21,466 nt of DNA, taken from Ignavibacteriales bacterium CG12_big_fil_rev_8_21_14_0_65_30_8. Its GTDB lineage: Bacteria; Bacteroidota; Ignavibacteria; Ignavibacteriales; Ignavibacteriaceae. Positions 13,862 to 21,466 of this stretch are shown in pieces. Position numbers and translations under genes: made by a program. The stretch's first letter is position 1. Every line of letters starts with the position of its first letter. The notes below the pieces were generated by a model. That model was not told the origin of the DNA and did not search any database. It saw nothing but the letters and a program-made list of their open reading frames with translations. Where the stretch lies: contig PFGS01000301.1 in assembly GCA_002783525.1 (NCBI GenBank), positions 1 to 21,466 of the forward strand, read 5' to 3'.

Positions 13862-14284
13862 ATGCTAATCAAAACAATTTCTAAAATAAAAAAGAATAAA
13901 TATCTTTATTTAATTCTTATATTTTATATATTAGTTATATCATCTCAAGGCTGTAAAACAAAGGTTGACAACAGGGTTACATTTAATAACTTATCGACCA
14001 CCGATTTAATTATTAATTTTAGAGGTGAAGCAATTACAGTAAGTGTTGGACAAAAAGCTGACATTACAGAAATTCAACAAGGTACTTATTCTTATGCTAC
14101 AAGTTTTAATTTACCGATAGGTGCAACAAGTTCAACAACATTTGGAGATGTTACCGGATCGGTATTAATTAAAGCAGATACTAAAGTTAATGTAATTTAT
14201 ACAAGCACTATTAAAGACGGTATTTTTACGCTTTCTGCAACCCTAACAACTAGCGAAGATCAAAGCACACCGACAAGCCCATAA
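13862..14284 (+). CDS. Putative lipoprotein or exported protein of unknown function between dnaA and dnaN
   Basis: A 140-residue protein with a basic N-terminus (KTISKIKKNK), a hydrophobic stretch (about 14-27) and a cysteine in ISSQGCKTK that could be a lipidation site. The lipobox is imperfect (SQGC). The mature part is short, Thr/Ser-rich and probably beta-stranded, with no motif I recognise. It ends in a low-complexity SEDQSTPTSP tail. ATG 13862 is the first start after an in-frame TGA at 13856; a GAGG lies only 1 nt upstream, too close for ideal use. A small envelope protein inside the dnaA-dnaN interval is unusual. Function unknown. The 111-nt gap to dnaN contains an imperfect TCTCA/TGAGA inverted repeat and probably the dnaN promoter. 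Confidence 0.72.
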   Translation: MLIKTISKIKKNKYLYLILIFYILVISSQGCKTKVDNRVTFNNLSTTDLIINFRGEAITVSVGQKADITEIQQGTYSYATSFNLPIGATSSTTFGDVTGSVLIKADTKVNVIYTSTIKDGIFTLSATLTTSEDQSTPTSP

Positions 14285-14395
14285 ACCAAGAAAAAACCTT
14301 GAAAATAATTAAAAAAGAAAGAATTTTTAAGTCTCATTTAATTGAGATTAGAGAGAAAAAAGTGTAATTTTAAATGATAAATATGAGAGGTTTTA

Positions 14396-15505
14396 ATGGA
14401 GTTTAATTTAAATAGTAAAGAGCTAGAAAAACTTTTATCAAAAGTAATACCCGCCGTACCAACAAGAACCCCAATGTCTATTTTAGAGAACTTTTTGTTT
14501 GAAATAGAAGAAGGTTTGTTAACGGTTTATTCTACCGATTTGGAAATTTCTTTACGCTCTTCTATGAAGATTAATTCAGAAGGAAAAACAAAAATCGTTG
14601 TGCCTGCACATCTTTTATATGATGTTGTAAGAACGTTAAGCGATACGCAAATTAAGTTTGAAACAGGAACTAATTCAAAACTTAAAATATCTACAGACAA
14701 CGGAACATACAGTCTTGGGTATTCTTCGCCCGAAGAATTTCCAACAGTTCCAGAAGTAGTTTCAGAAAATGAAATAAATATAAATGGTAAAGAATTAAAA
14801 AAAGCTATAGACCTAACATCATTTGCTATGAGCAAAGAAGATATGCGTCCGGCCATGACAGGCATGTTGTTTGAGTTTACAAAAGAAGGAGTAAACTTCG
14901 TTTCAACAGACGGACACAGACTGGTTAGATATACAAACAAAAAAATTAAGAATCCTAAAGAAGAACAATTTATAATTCCAGAAAGAGCAATAAATGTTTT
15001 ATCAAAATTATTAACGGAAAAAGAAATAAAAGCAACTTTTAGTAAAACCAATGTTTGTTTTAATATTGGAGATGTGATTTTTGTATCAAGGTTAATTGCA
15101 GAGAAGTATCCTGCATACAACAGCGTAATTCCGATGGAAAACGAAACAGAACTAAAAATAAATAAAAACGAAATACTTTCTACAGTAAAAAGAATGTGCC
15201 TGTTTTCTACAACAAATACAAAACAGGTTAAGTTTTCAATTAATGAAAACAGCCTGATTGTAGCAGCAGAAGATATTGACAGCGGATCTAGTGCAAAAGA
15301 ACAAGTTAAATGTGAATATAGCGGCGACCAGATGGATATTGGTTTTAACACAGCATATGTTTTAGATATACTTTCACATATAAACGAAAATGAAATTTTA
15401 TTTAAACTTCATTCTCCGACAAAAGCATGTATAATAGAGCCGACAAAACAAAAAGAAGATGAAGACCTGATGCTTTTATTAATGCCTGTTCGTTTAAATG
15501 GGTAG
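14396..15505 (+). CDS. dnaN: DNA polymerase III sliding clamp (beta subunit)
   Basis: A 369-residue clamp of normal length, which rings DNA and tethers polymerase III. The N-terminal domain opens with MEFNLNSKELEKLLSKVIPA and PTRTPMSILENFLFE; the middle domain holds SKEDMRPAMTGMLFE and FVSTDGHRLVRY; the chain ends in LLMPVRLNG, the usual clamp C-terminus. GAGAGG at 14385-14390 lies 5 nt before the ATG, one of the clearest ribosome sites in the window. The stop is 1 nt before the preferred recF start, so the two are coupled. Confidence 0.98.
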   Translation: MEFNLNSKELEKLLSKVIPAVPTRTPMSILENFLFEIEEGLLTVYSTDLEISLRSSMKINSEGKTKIVVPAHLLYDVVRTLSDTQIKFETGTNSKLKISTDNGTYSLGYSSPEEFPTVPEVVSENEININGKELKKAIDLTSFAMSKEDMRPAMTGMLFEFTKEGVNFVSTDGHRLVRYTNKKIKNPKEEQFIIPERAINVLSKLLTEKEIKATFSKTNVCFNIGDVIFVSRLIAEKYPAYNSVIPMENETELKINKNEILSTVKRMCLFSTTNTKQVKFSINENSLIVAAEDIDSGSSAKEQVKCEYSGDQMDIGFNTAYVLDILSHINENEILFKLHSPTKACIIEPTKQKEDEDLMLLLMPVRLNG

Positions 15506-15506
15506 A

Positions 15507-16625
15507 ATGAAATTATTATCTATTCGTCTAAAAAATTTTAGAAAACACAAAGAAACCAACCTAACTTTTTCAAAAAAGTTAAATTTTATAGTTGGATCAA
15601 ACGGTGCAGGGAAAACAACAATATTGGAAGGAATATATTATTTGTGCACAAACAGAAATTTTAATACAAGAAATGATAGCGAGGTTGTTTTTTTAGGCGA
15701 GAATAATTTTGAGATAGAAGGAAAAATTAAAACAAAAAACGAAAACAAAGTTCGTGTATATTATTCTTTAGATAATAACAAAAAGACATATTTAAAGAAT
15801 GATAAAAAGATAAACAAAACAACAGAGATTATAGGAAGTTTTCCAATAGTTACATTAACACCTGCAGACCTTTTTTTGACAAAGGGTTTTCCAGGTGACA
15901 GAAGAAAATTTTTTGATTCAATTTTATGCCAGGCAAGCGAAACATATCTAAAAAACTTGTTAGACTATAATAAAACTATAAAACAAAGAGCAGCTCTTTT
16001 GTTTCTGTTAAAGAACAATTCTTCAAACCAATTATTTAATGAATTAGAATCATGGAATGAAAAATTAATACAATCCGGAATTTATTTAATCAAAAAAAGG
16101 TTTGGTTTTATAAATGAATTTAAAAAATATGTTATGAATTCTTATTTAGAAATAATGGAAAACGAAGAAAAACCTAACATTGTTTATTCGTTTTTAAGTT
16201 CAGAAGAACAAAACATTACAAACCTTGAAGAAAAATTTAGAAACCAATTAAAATTAAAAAAAGAAGATGAATTAAAAAGATCAGTGAACCTGGTTGGACC
16301 ACATAAAGACGAATTCATTTTTTTATTAGACAATATAGAACTAAAAAAATATGGATCTCAAGGGCAGCACAAAACCTTTCAAATAGCTTTAAGATTTGCC
16401 GAGTTTTTTTATTTAAAACAGTTAAGTGGAACAACACCTATGTTTTTGCTTGATGATGTTTTTGGAAAGTTAGATTCATTAAGAGCAAAAAAAATTAGCA
16501 GTTATTTAAGAAAGGTAGGACAAGCATTTGTTACCGTTACAGATCTTGCAGATTTTTCTTTCTTTGATAAACAAAATGATGATAAAATTATAAAAGTGAA
16601 CGAAGGTGTTGCAAAATATGCCTAG
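15507..16625 (+). CDS. recF: DNA replication and repair protein RecF
   Basis: A 372-residue SMC-like ATPase that helps load RecA at gaps through RecFOR. The N-terminal MKLLSIRLKNFRKH is typical. Walker A is GSNGAGKT (30-37), the ABC-type signature is YGSQGQHKT (282-290), and Walker B is LLDDVFGKLD (Asp316-317). A start at ATG 15498 would overlap dnaN by 8 nt and add MGR; ATG 15507 gives the family-standard N-terminus. The 3' end overlaps the DciA-like gene by 8 nt. Order and overlaps indicate one operon from dnaN on. Confidence 0.97.
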   Translation: MKLLSIRLKNFRKHKETNLTFSKKLNFIVGSNGAGKTTILEGIYYLCTNRNFNTRNDSEVVFLGENNFEIEGKIKTKNENKVRVYYSLDNNKKTYLKNDKKINKTTEIIGSFPIVTLTPADLFLTKGFPGDRRKFFDSILCQASETYLKNLLDYNKTIKQRAALLFLLKNNSSNQLFNELESWNEKLIQSGIYLIKKRFGFINEFKKYVMNSYLEIMENEEKPNIVYSFLSSEEQNITNLEEKFRNQLKLKKEDELKRSVNLVGPHKDEFIFLLDNIELKKYGSQGQHKTFQIALRFAEFFYLKQLSGTTPMFLLDDVFGKLDSLRAKKISSYLRKVGQAFVTVTDLADFSFFDKQNDDKIIKVNEGVAKYA

Positions 16626-16905
16626 TGGTTTTAAAAGCCTTAAGGAAATTTTTGAAAAGGAACCAAAATTAAAAGGAATAAGAAGCACTGTAAAAGAATC
16701 AATGGTAATATCAGAGTTTCATTCGATTTTTCCAGAATTTAAAAAAGCAGTTGTTCCTGAGAAGATAGAGAAGAAAAGATTATTCCTTAAGGTTGAGAAT
16801 TCAGTTTGGAGGAACGAGTTAAAATTTAAAGAAATTGAAATCATTAAAAAAATTAATACGTACTTTAAGACAGAAATAATTAAATGGATAAAATTTACAC
16901 CTTAA
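16618..16905 (+). CDS. DUF721 / DciA-like protein
   Basis: A 95-residue protein of the DUF721 family. Visible family features are an N-terminal helical segment, then VPEKIEKKRLFLKVENSVWRNEL, whose strand-plus-tryptophan pattern is the core of the fold, and a following ELKFKEIEIIKKIN helix. DciA family members load the replicative helicase in the many bacteria that lack DnaC. This short version contains little beyond the DUF721 core. ATG 16618 is preferred; an in-frame GTG at 16606 would add four residues. GAAGG at 16602-16606 may be the ribosome site. It overlaps recF by 8 nt and precedes gyrB by 26 nt. The helicase-loading role is from family knowledge, not shown here. Confidence 0.85.
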   Translation: MPSGFKSLKEIFEKEPKLKGIRSTVKESMVISEFHSIFPEFKKAVVPEKIEKKRLFLKVENSVWRNELKFKEIEIIKKINTYFKTEIIKWIKFTP

Positions 16906-16931
16906 AAGTTAAAAGAACAGATAAATAAAAA

Positions 16932-18908
16932 ATGGCAAAACAAAAAGCAAAAAACGGAAACTATAACGCAGAAAACATTAATGTGTTAAAGGGGCTTGAT
17001 GCAGTTAGAAAAAGACCCGCAATGTATATTGGTGATATTAGCTCAAGGGGTTTCCATCACCTGATAAATGAAGTTGTAGATAACAGTATTGATGAAGCTT
17101 TGGCAGGGTATGCTGATAGAGTTATTATAACAATTAATAAAGATGAGAGTGTAAGTGTTGAAGATAACGGCAGAGGAATTCCGATTGATATTCACAAAGA
17201 AGAAAAAATTTCTGCACTTGAAGTTGTAATGACTGTATTACACGCCGGTGGTAAATTTGATAAAAACTCATATAAGGTCTCGGGTGGTTTGCACGGTGTT
17301 GGTGTCTCAGTTGTTAATGCTTTGTCCGAATGGCTAAAGGTAGAAGTAAAAAGAGATGGAAAAGTATATGTTCAGGAATACAAAAAGGGTATTCCTCAGT
17401 ATAGAGTAAAGGAGGTAGGAAAAGTAAAACAAAAAGATTCCGGGACAAAAGTAACCTTCTTGCCGGATAGCAGCATATTTAAAGTATCTGAATTTAAGTT
17501 TGACACCATAGCTGATAGAATGAGAGAGCTGGCCTATTTAAATAAAACAATCTCTATTCAAGTTATTGATAAAAGAAATGGTGGTGAAGAAGAAACCTTT
17601 CATTTTAAAGGCGGAATTATTGAGTTTGTTAAATATATAAACAGCACAAGAACACAGCTACACAAAACCGTTTACATCGAGGGTGAAAAAGAAGAAACAC
17701 CGGTAGAGATCGCCTTTCAATATACGGACGTATATTCAGAAAACATTTTTTCTTATGTAAATAATATTAACACTCATGAAGGTGGTACACATCTAGTTGG
17801 TTTTAAAACAGCTTTGACCAGAACCTTAAATAACTATGCATATAAAAATGGTTTGATAAAAGAAGGAAAACTAACATTGACAGGGGATGATTTCAGAGAA
17901 GGGCTGACTGCAATTATTTCTGTAAAAGTACCTGAACCACAGTTTGAAGGACAGACAAAAACAAAGTTAGGCAACAGCGAAACCAAATCAATTGTTGAAA
18001 CATTGGTTGGTGAAAAACTTGGAGAATTTTTAGAAGAAAACCCTTCTGTTGGCAAAAAAATTATTGAAAAATGTATGAGAGCAGCAGAAGCAAGAAATGC
18101 TGCCAGAAAAGCACGTGAGCTCGCCAGAAGGAAAAATGCACTAGACAATATGAATCTACCAGGAAAACTTGCTGACTGCTCTATAACAGACCCTGAGCAT
18201 TGTGAAATTTATATTGTTGAGGGTGATTCAGCGGGTGGTTCTGCAAAACAAGGCAGGGACAGAAGATTTCAGGCCATTCTACCTTTGAAAGGAAAAATAT
18301 TAAATGTGGAAAAAGCAAAGCTAAACAAAATTCTTGAAAACAATGAAATTAAAGCAATTATTTCTGCTGTTGGTGCAGGATTTGGTGCAGAGTTTGACGA
18401 AACAAAATCCAGATATGGAAAAATAATTTTAATGACAGATGCAGATGTTGATGGAAGCCATATTAGAACGTTGCTATTAACATTTTTCTATAGACATATG
18501 AAAGAGCTTATATCAACAGGAAAAGTTTATATTGCTCAACCACCTCTTTATAAAATTAAGAAGGGAAAACAAGAACAATATGCCTTTGATGAAAAAGAAA
18601 GGGATGAAATTTTAAAGAGATTAAAAGTAAATGGTAAAGATGTTGATGTAGAAGAGATTGAAGATGAAACCGAAGAATCAAAAACCAAGGGTGTAACTAT
18701 TTCAAGATATAAAGGTCTTGGAGAAATGAACCCTCTTCAACTTTGGGAAACAACAATGGATCCTGAAACAAGAACGATTCTTCAAGTCAACCTTGAAAGT
18801 GCTGCATCAGCAGACAAAATTTTTGAAACGTTAATGGGTGACGAAGTAGAACCCAGAAGAGAATTTATTGAAAAGAACTCCAAATATGTTAAAAATTTGG
18901 ATATTTAG
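16932..18908 (+). CDS. gyrB: DNA gyrase subunit B
   Basis: A 658-residue GyrB of the compact type, lacking the long insertion of the E. coli form. It supplies ATPase and part of the DNA-cleavage site of gyrase. The GHKL ATPase has catalytic Glu47 with Asn51 (EVVDNSIDEA), DNGRGIP (78-84) and GGLHGVGVSVVNALS. The TOPRIM domain has Glu430 in EGDSAGGSA, PLKGKILNVEKA, and the metal aspartates 503, 505 and 507 in DADVDGSH. The C-terminus RREFIEKNSKYVKNLDI is typical. It lies 26 nt after the DUF721 gene and 26 nt before gyrA, so both subunits are probably made from one transcript. There is no clear ribosome site. Confidence 0.97.
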   Translation: MAKQKAKNGNYNAENINVLKGLDAVRKRPAMYIGDISSRGFHHLINEVVDNSIDEALAGYADRVIITINKDESVSVEDNGRGIPIDIHKEEKISALEVVMTVLHAGGKFDKNSYKVSGGLHGVGVSVVNALSEWLKVEVKRDGKVYVQEYKKGIPQYRVKEVGKVKQKDSGTKVTFLPDSSIFKVSEFKFDTIADRMRELAYLNKTISIQVIDKRNGGEEETFHFKGGIIEFVKYINSTRTQLHKTVYIEGEKEETPVEIAFQYTDVYSENIFSYVNNINTHEGGTHLVGFKTALTRTLNNYAYKNGLIKEGKLTLTGDDFREGLTAIISVKVPEPQFEGQTKTKLGNSETKSIVETLVGEKLGEFLEENPSVGKKIIEKCMRAAEARNAARKARELARRKNALDNMNLPGKLADCSITDPEHCEIYIVEGDSAGGSAKQGRDRRFQAILPLKGKILNVEKAKLNKILENNEIKAIISAVGAGFGAEFDETKSRYGKIILMTDADVDGSHIRTLLLTFFYRHMKELISTGKVYIAQPPLYKIKKGKQEQYAFDEKERDEILKRLKVNGKDVDVEEIEDETEESKTKGVTISRYKGLGEMNPLQLWETTMDPETRTILQVNLESAASADKIFETLMGDEVEPRREFIEKNSKYVKNLDI

Positions 18909-18934
18909 TAACAGTTAAAACATAACAGAATAGC

Positions 18935-21382
18935 ATGGCAACAATTTTTGAAAAAATAATACCTGTATCATTAGAAGATGAAATGAAGTCGTCTTACATA
19001 GACTACTCGATGTCTGTAATAGTTTCCAGAGCATTACCTGACGTAAGAGATGGGCTTAAACCTGTACATAGAAGAGTGCTTTATGGAATGAAAGATCTGG
19101 GTGTAACACACAATAAACCATATAAAAAGTCAGCAAGAATTGTGGGTGAAGTTCTAGGTAAGTATCACCCACATGGTGATACGGCCGTTTATGATTCTAT
19201 GGTTAGAATGGTTCAGGAATTTTCTCTAAGATATCCACTTGTTGAAGGACAAGGAAATTTTGGATCTGTAGACGGTGACTCTCCTGCGGCAATGCGTTAT
19301 ACTGAAGCAAGAATGGCTAACATTGCAAACGAAATGTTGAAAGATCTTGATAAAAACACCGTTGATTTTATTCCAAATTTTGATGATTCATTACAAGAAC
19401 CTACAGTCTTACCATCCTACATTCCAAACTTATTGATTAACGGCTCAAGCGGTATTGCAGTAGGTATGTCAACAAATATTCCTCCGCACAATCTTACAGA
19501 AATTATAAATGGATTAATTGCTTTAATAAAAAAACCGACTACAACCTCAGAGCAATTAATGAAACATGTTTTAGCGCCAGATTTTCCAACAGGTGGAATA
19601 ATTTACGGCTTTGATGGAGTAAAATCCGCTTATAAAACAGGTCGCGGGATTTTAAAAATAAGAGCTAAAGCCAACATTGAAACATTAAAAAATGGTAGGG
19701 AAAATATTGTTGTTACCGAACTTCCATACCAGGTTAACAAATCAAACCTAATAGAAAAAATTGCAATTTTAGTAAGAAGCGGAAAGATAGACGATATTTC
19801 TAATTTAAGAGATGAATCTGACAGAGACGGAATGCGAATTGTAATTGAATTGAAAAGAGATGCTCAACCGCCGATTGTTTTAAATCAATTATTTAAACAC
19901 ACACAAATGCAAAATACATTTGGAATAATAATGCTTGCATTGGTTAATGGTAGACCACAAACTTTAGACCTAAAACAAATGATGCAGCATTTTATTGACC
20001 ACAGAATGGATGTGTTAATAAAAAGGACAAAGTATGAATTAGATTCTGCAGAAAAAAGAGCACATATATTAGAGGGTTATATAATTGCTCTCGATAATAT
20101 TGATGAAGTAATTAAGACAATAAAAAAATCTAAAGATACTGAAACTGCAAAAACCAACTTGATGAAAAAATTCAAGTTAAGCGAAGTTCAATCCAAAGCA
20201 ATTTTGGAAATGAGGCTTCAAAGATTAACAGGGCTTGAAAGAGAAAAAATAGAATCAGAATATAAAGAAATAATAAAGCTAATTGAAAAACTTAAAGGTA
20301 TACTTTCAAACGAAGAGCGAAGATATTTAATTATTTCTGATGAGTTAAAAGAAATAAAAGAGAAATTTGGTGACGAAAGAAGAACAGAAATAGTTAAGGA
20401 TTATGAAGAGTTTTCCTTAGAAGATATGATAGCGGAAGAAGATGTTGTTGTAACAATTTCACACAACGGATTTATTAAAAGATTTCCTGTAAGTGGTTAT
20501 AGAAAACAAGGAAGGGGAGGAAAAGGAGTTACAGGAGCAGGAACAAAAGATGAAGATTTTATTGAACATATGTTCGTTGCTTCAACCCATCATTACATTT
20601 TAATTTTTACAGATAAAGGCAAATGTTATTGGTTAAAAGTGTTTGAAGTTCCGGAATCTGGAAGAGCAGCAAGAGGAAGATCAATTCAAAACTTAATTCA
20701 AAAAGATAAAGAAGAAAACATAACGGCGTTTGTCTCGGTAAAGGAATTTTCCGACAGCCAAAACATAATTATGGCAACCCTGAAAGGAACTGTAAAGAAA
20801 ACAGTTCTTTCTGCTTATGGAAATGTTAGGAGAGGGGGAATCAATGCAATCAATATTGTTAAAAACGATAAACTTATTGCCGTAAAATTAACAGATGGAA
20901 ACAACGATATTGTTTTGGGTACAAGAAACGGTTTTGCCATAAGGTTTAATGAAAAGGATGTTCGTCAAATGGGAAGAACAGCAACCGGTGTAAGGGGTGT
21001 TAGGTTAGGAAAGGATGACATTGTTGTTGGATTAGTTGTAATGAAGAGACAAGCATCAATTTTAGTTGCAACCAGCAGAGGTTATGGAAAAAGATCCGAT
21101 ATAAATGATTATAGAACAACACATAGAGGCGGCAAAGGTGTTATAACAGTTAAAACCAACGAAAAGGTAGGTAAATTGATCTCTATGATGGAAGTCGTTG
21201 ATGGTGATGAATTGGTTATTATTACAACAAAAGGAATGGTAATCAAACAAGGAGTAAAAAATATACGTGTGATGGGTAGAAATACACAGGGTGTTAGAAT
21301 AATAAGATTAAACGACGGTGATTCAATTGCTGATATTGCAAAAGTAGTTAGAGAAGATGATGACGTTATCGAACCAGAATAA
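18935..21382 (+). CDS. gyrA: DNA gyrase subunit A
   Basis: An 815-residue GyrA, the DNA-cutting subunit. The active-site Tyr122 follows Arg121 in AAMRYTEARMA. The numbering coincides with E. coli here: the quinolone-resistance region reads HPHGDTAVYD, with Thr83 and Asp87. Thr83 is a natural variant in several groups. The C-terminal six-bladed wrapping domain has the GyrA box as QGRGGKG (near residue 528), which argues for gyrase rather than topoisomerase IV, although the canonical QRRGGKG second residue is Gly. The tail is short and acidic (REDDDVIEPE). It is the last gene of the plus-strand run in the window. No hairpin terminator is seen in the 84 nt after it. Confidence 0.97.
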   Translation: MATIFEKIIPVSLEDEMKSSYIDYSMSVIVSRALPDVRDGLKPVHRRVLYGMKDLGVTHNKPYKKSARIVGEVLGKYHPHGDTAVYDSMVRMVQEFSLRYPLVEGQGNFGSVDGDSPAAMRYTEARMANIANEMLKDLDKNTVDFIPNFDDSLQEPTVLPSYIPNLLINGSSGIAVGMSTNIPPHNLTEIINGLIALIKKPTTTSEQLMKHVLAPDFPTGGIIYGFDGVKSAYKTGRGILKIRAKANIETLKNGRENIVVTELPYQVNKSNLIEKIAILVRSGKIDDISNLRDESDRDGMRIVIELKRDAQPPIVLNQLFKHTQMQNTFGIIMLALVNGRPQTLDLKQMMQHFIDHRMDVLIKRTKYELDSAEKRAHILEGYIIALDNIDEVIKTIKKSKDTETAKTNLMKKFKLSEVQSKAILEMRLQRLTGLEREKIESEYKEIIKLIEKLKGILSNEERRYLIISDELKEIKEKFGDERRTEIVKDYEEFSLEDMIAEEDVVVTISHNGFIKRFPVSGYRKQGRGGKGVTGAGTKDEDFIEHMFVASTHHYILIFTDKGKCYWLKVFEVPESGRAARGRSIQNLIQKDKEENITAFVSVKEFSDSQNIIMATLKGTVKKTVLSAYGNVRRGGINAINIVKNDKLIAVKLTDGNNDIVLGTRNGFAIRFNEKDVRQMGRTATGVRGVRLGKDDIVVGLVVMKRQASILVATSRGYGKRSDINDYRTTHRGGKGVITVKTNEKVGKLISMMEVVDGDELVIITTKGMVIKQGVKNIRVMGRNTQGVRIIRLNDGDSIADIAKVVREDDDVIEPE

Positions 21383-21445
21383 ACATTAATTTTAGTAGTG
21401 TAAAGAATTTTGTGTAAATGGTTAATAAGCTGATTTAGATAAATG

Positions 21446-21466
21446 CTGTTTCGCTACGCTCAACAG
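21446..21466. repeat. Possible dispersed repeat/imperfect hairpin at window end
   Basis: CTGTT at 21446 and AACAG at 21462 are inverted repeats around TCGCTACGCTC. The block is clearly richer in G+C than its surroundings and resembles the GAGCGTAGCGAA-type intergenic repeats common in Bacteroidota-like genomes. Only one copy is in this window and it may be cut by the end. Confidence 0.4.

Noticed and set aside
14285..14305. Terminator after the lipoprotein-like gene (CAAG/CTTG hairpin)
   Set aside because: Only a 4-bp stem, followed by A-rich rather than T-rich sequence.
14527..15351. 274-codon open frame on the minus strand
   Set aside because: Lies wholly antisense inside dnaN, which has full family identity; the product is low-complexity Ser/Phe/Ile-rich as expected from a shadow frame.
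19175..19200. Quinolone-resistance mutation in gyrA (Thr83)
   Set aside because: Thr at position 83 is a natural state in several bacterial groups; with Asp87 kept there is no evidence of selection.

Overview
The window is a low-GC bacterial chromosome segment that carries the replication origin neighbourhood. On the minus strand lie rpmH, rnpA, yidD and yidC. They diverge from dnaA, (lipoprotein-like gene), dnaN, recF, a DciA/DUF721 gene, gyrB and gyrA on the plus strand. A patatin/Omp85 outer-membrane protein with a C-terminal phenylalanine and a long Bacteroidota-style YidC point to a Gram-negative member of the Bacteroidota/Chlorobiota (FCB) group. The intact dnaA-dnaN-recF-gyrB-gyrA cluster fits Ignavibacteria-like lineages better than typical Bacteroidetes. 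This assignment is inference from gene content, not from a marker search.

Bases 3-5019 hold a tight plus-strand run of five genes with gaps of 1-19 nt: the C-terminal part of a ThDP-dependent acetolactate-synthase-like enzyme, an aldehyde dehydrogenase, a membrane-anchored FMN/Fe-S glutamate-synthase-domain protein, a beta-carbonic anhydrase and an uncharacterised 284-residue protein. A strong hairpin terminator at 5023-5063 closes the run. It looks like one metabolic operon in which a 2-oxo acid is processed, an aldehyde is oxidised and CO2 is hydrated; the substrate is unknown.

Bases 5068-11769 hold a peroxiredoxin-like gene (minus), a small PD-(D/E)XK nuclease-like gene (plus), the patatin/Omp85 gene (minus), and then the classic membrane-insertion and RNA-processing cluster yidC, yidD, rnpA, rpmH (minus).

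Bases 11770-13861 look like a two-part origin flanking dnaA. Upstream of dnaA are one perfect DnaA box, two TTATCAACA variants and a perfect 13-bp-arm palindrome. Downstream of dnaA are four exact TTATTAACA nonamers, one near copy and a 50-bp run with no G or C, which looks like an unwinding element. A small lipoprotein-like gene of unknown role follows. The remainder, to 21382, is dnaN, recF, dciA-like, gyrB and gyrA, all read away from the origin. The window ends in a short GC-richer imperfect palindrome that resembles a dispersed repeat. I saw no tRNA, rRNA, CRISPR array, insertion sequence or phage genes. The best candidates for something new are the origin's internal architecture, the five-gene metabolic operon with its unknown last member, and the small nuclease-like protein.
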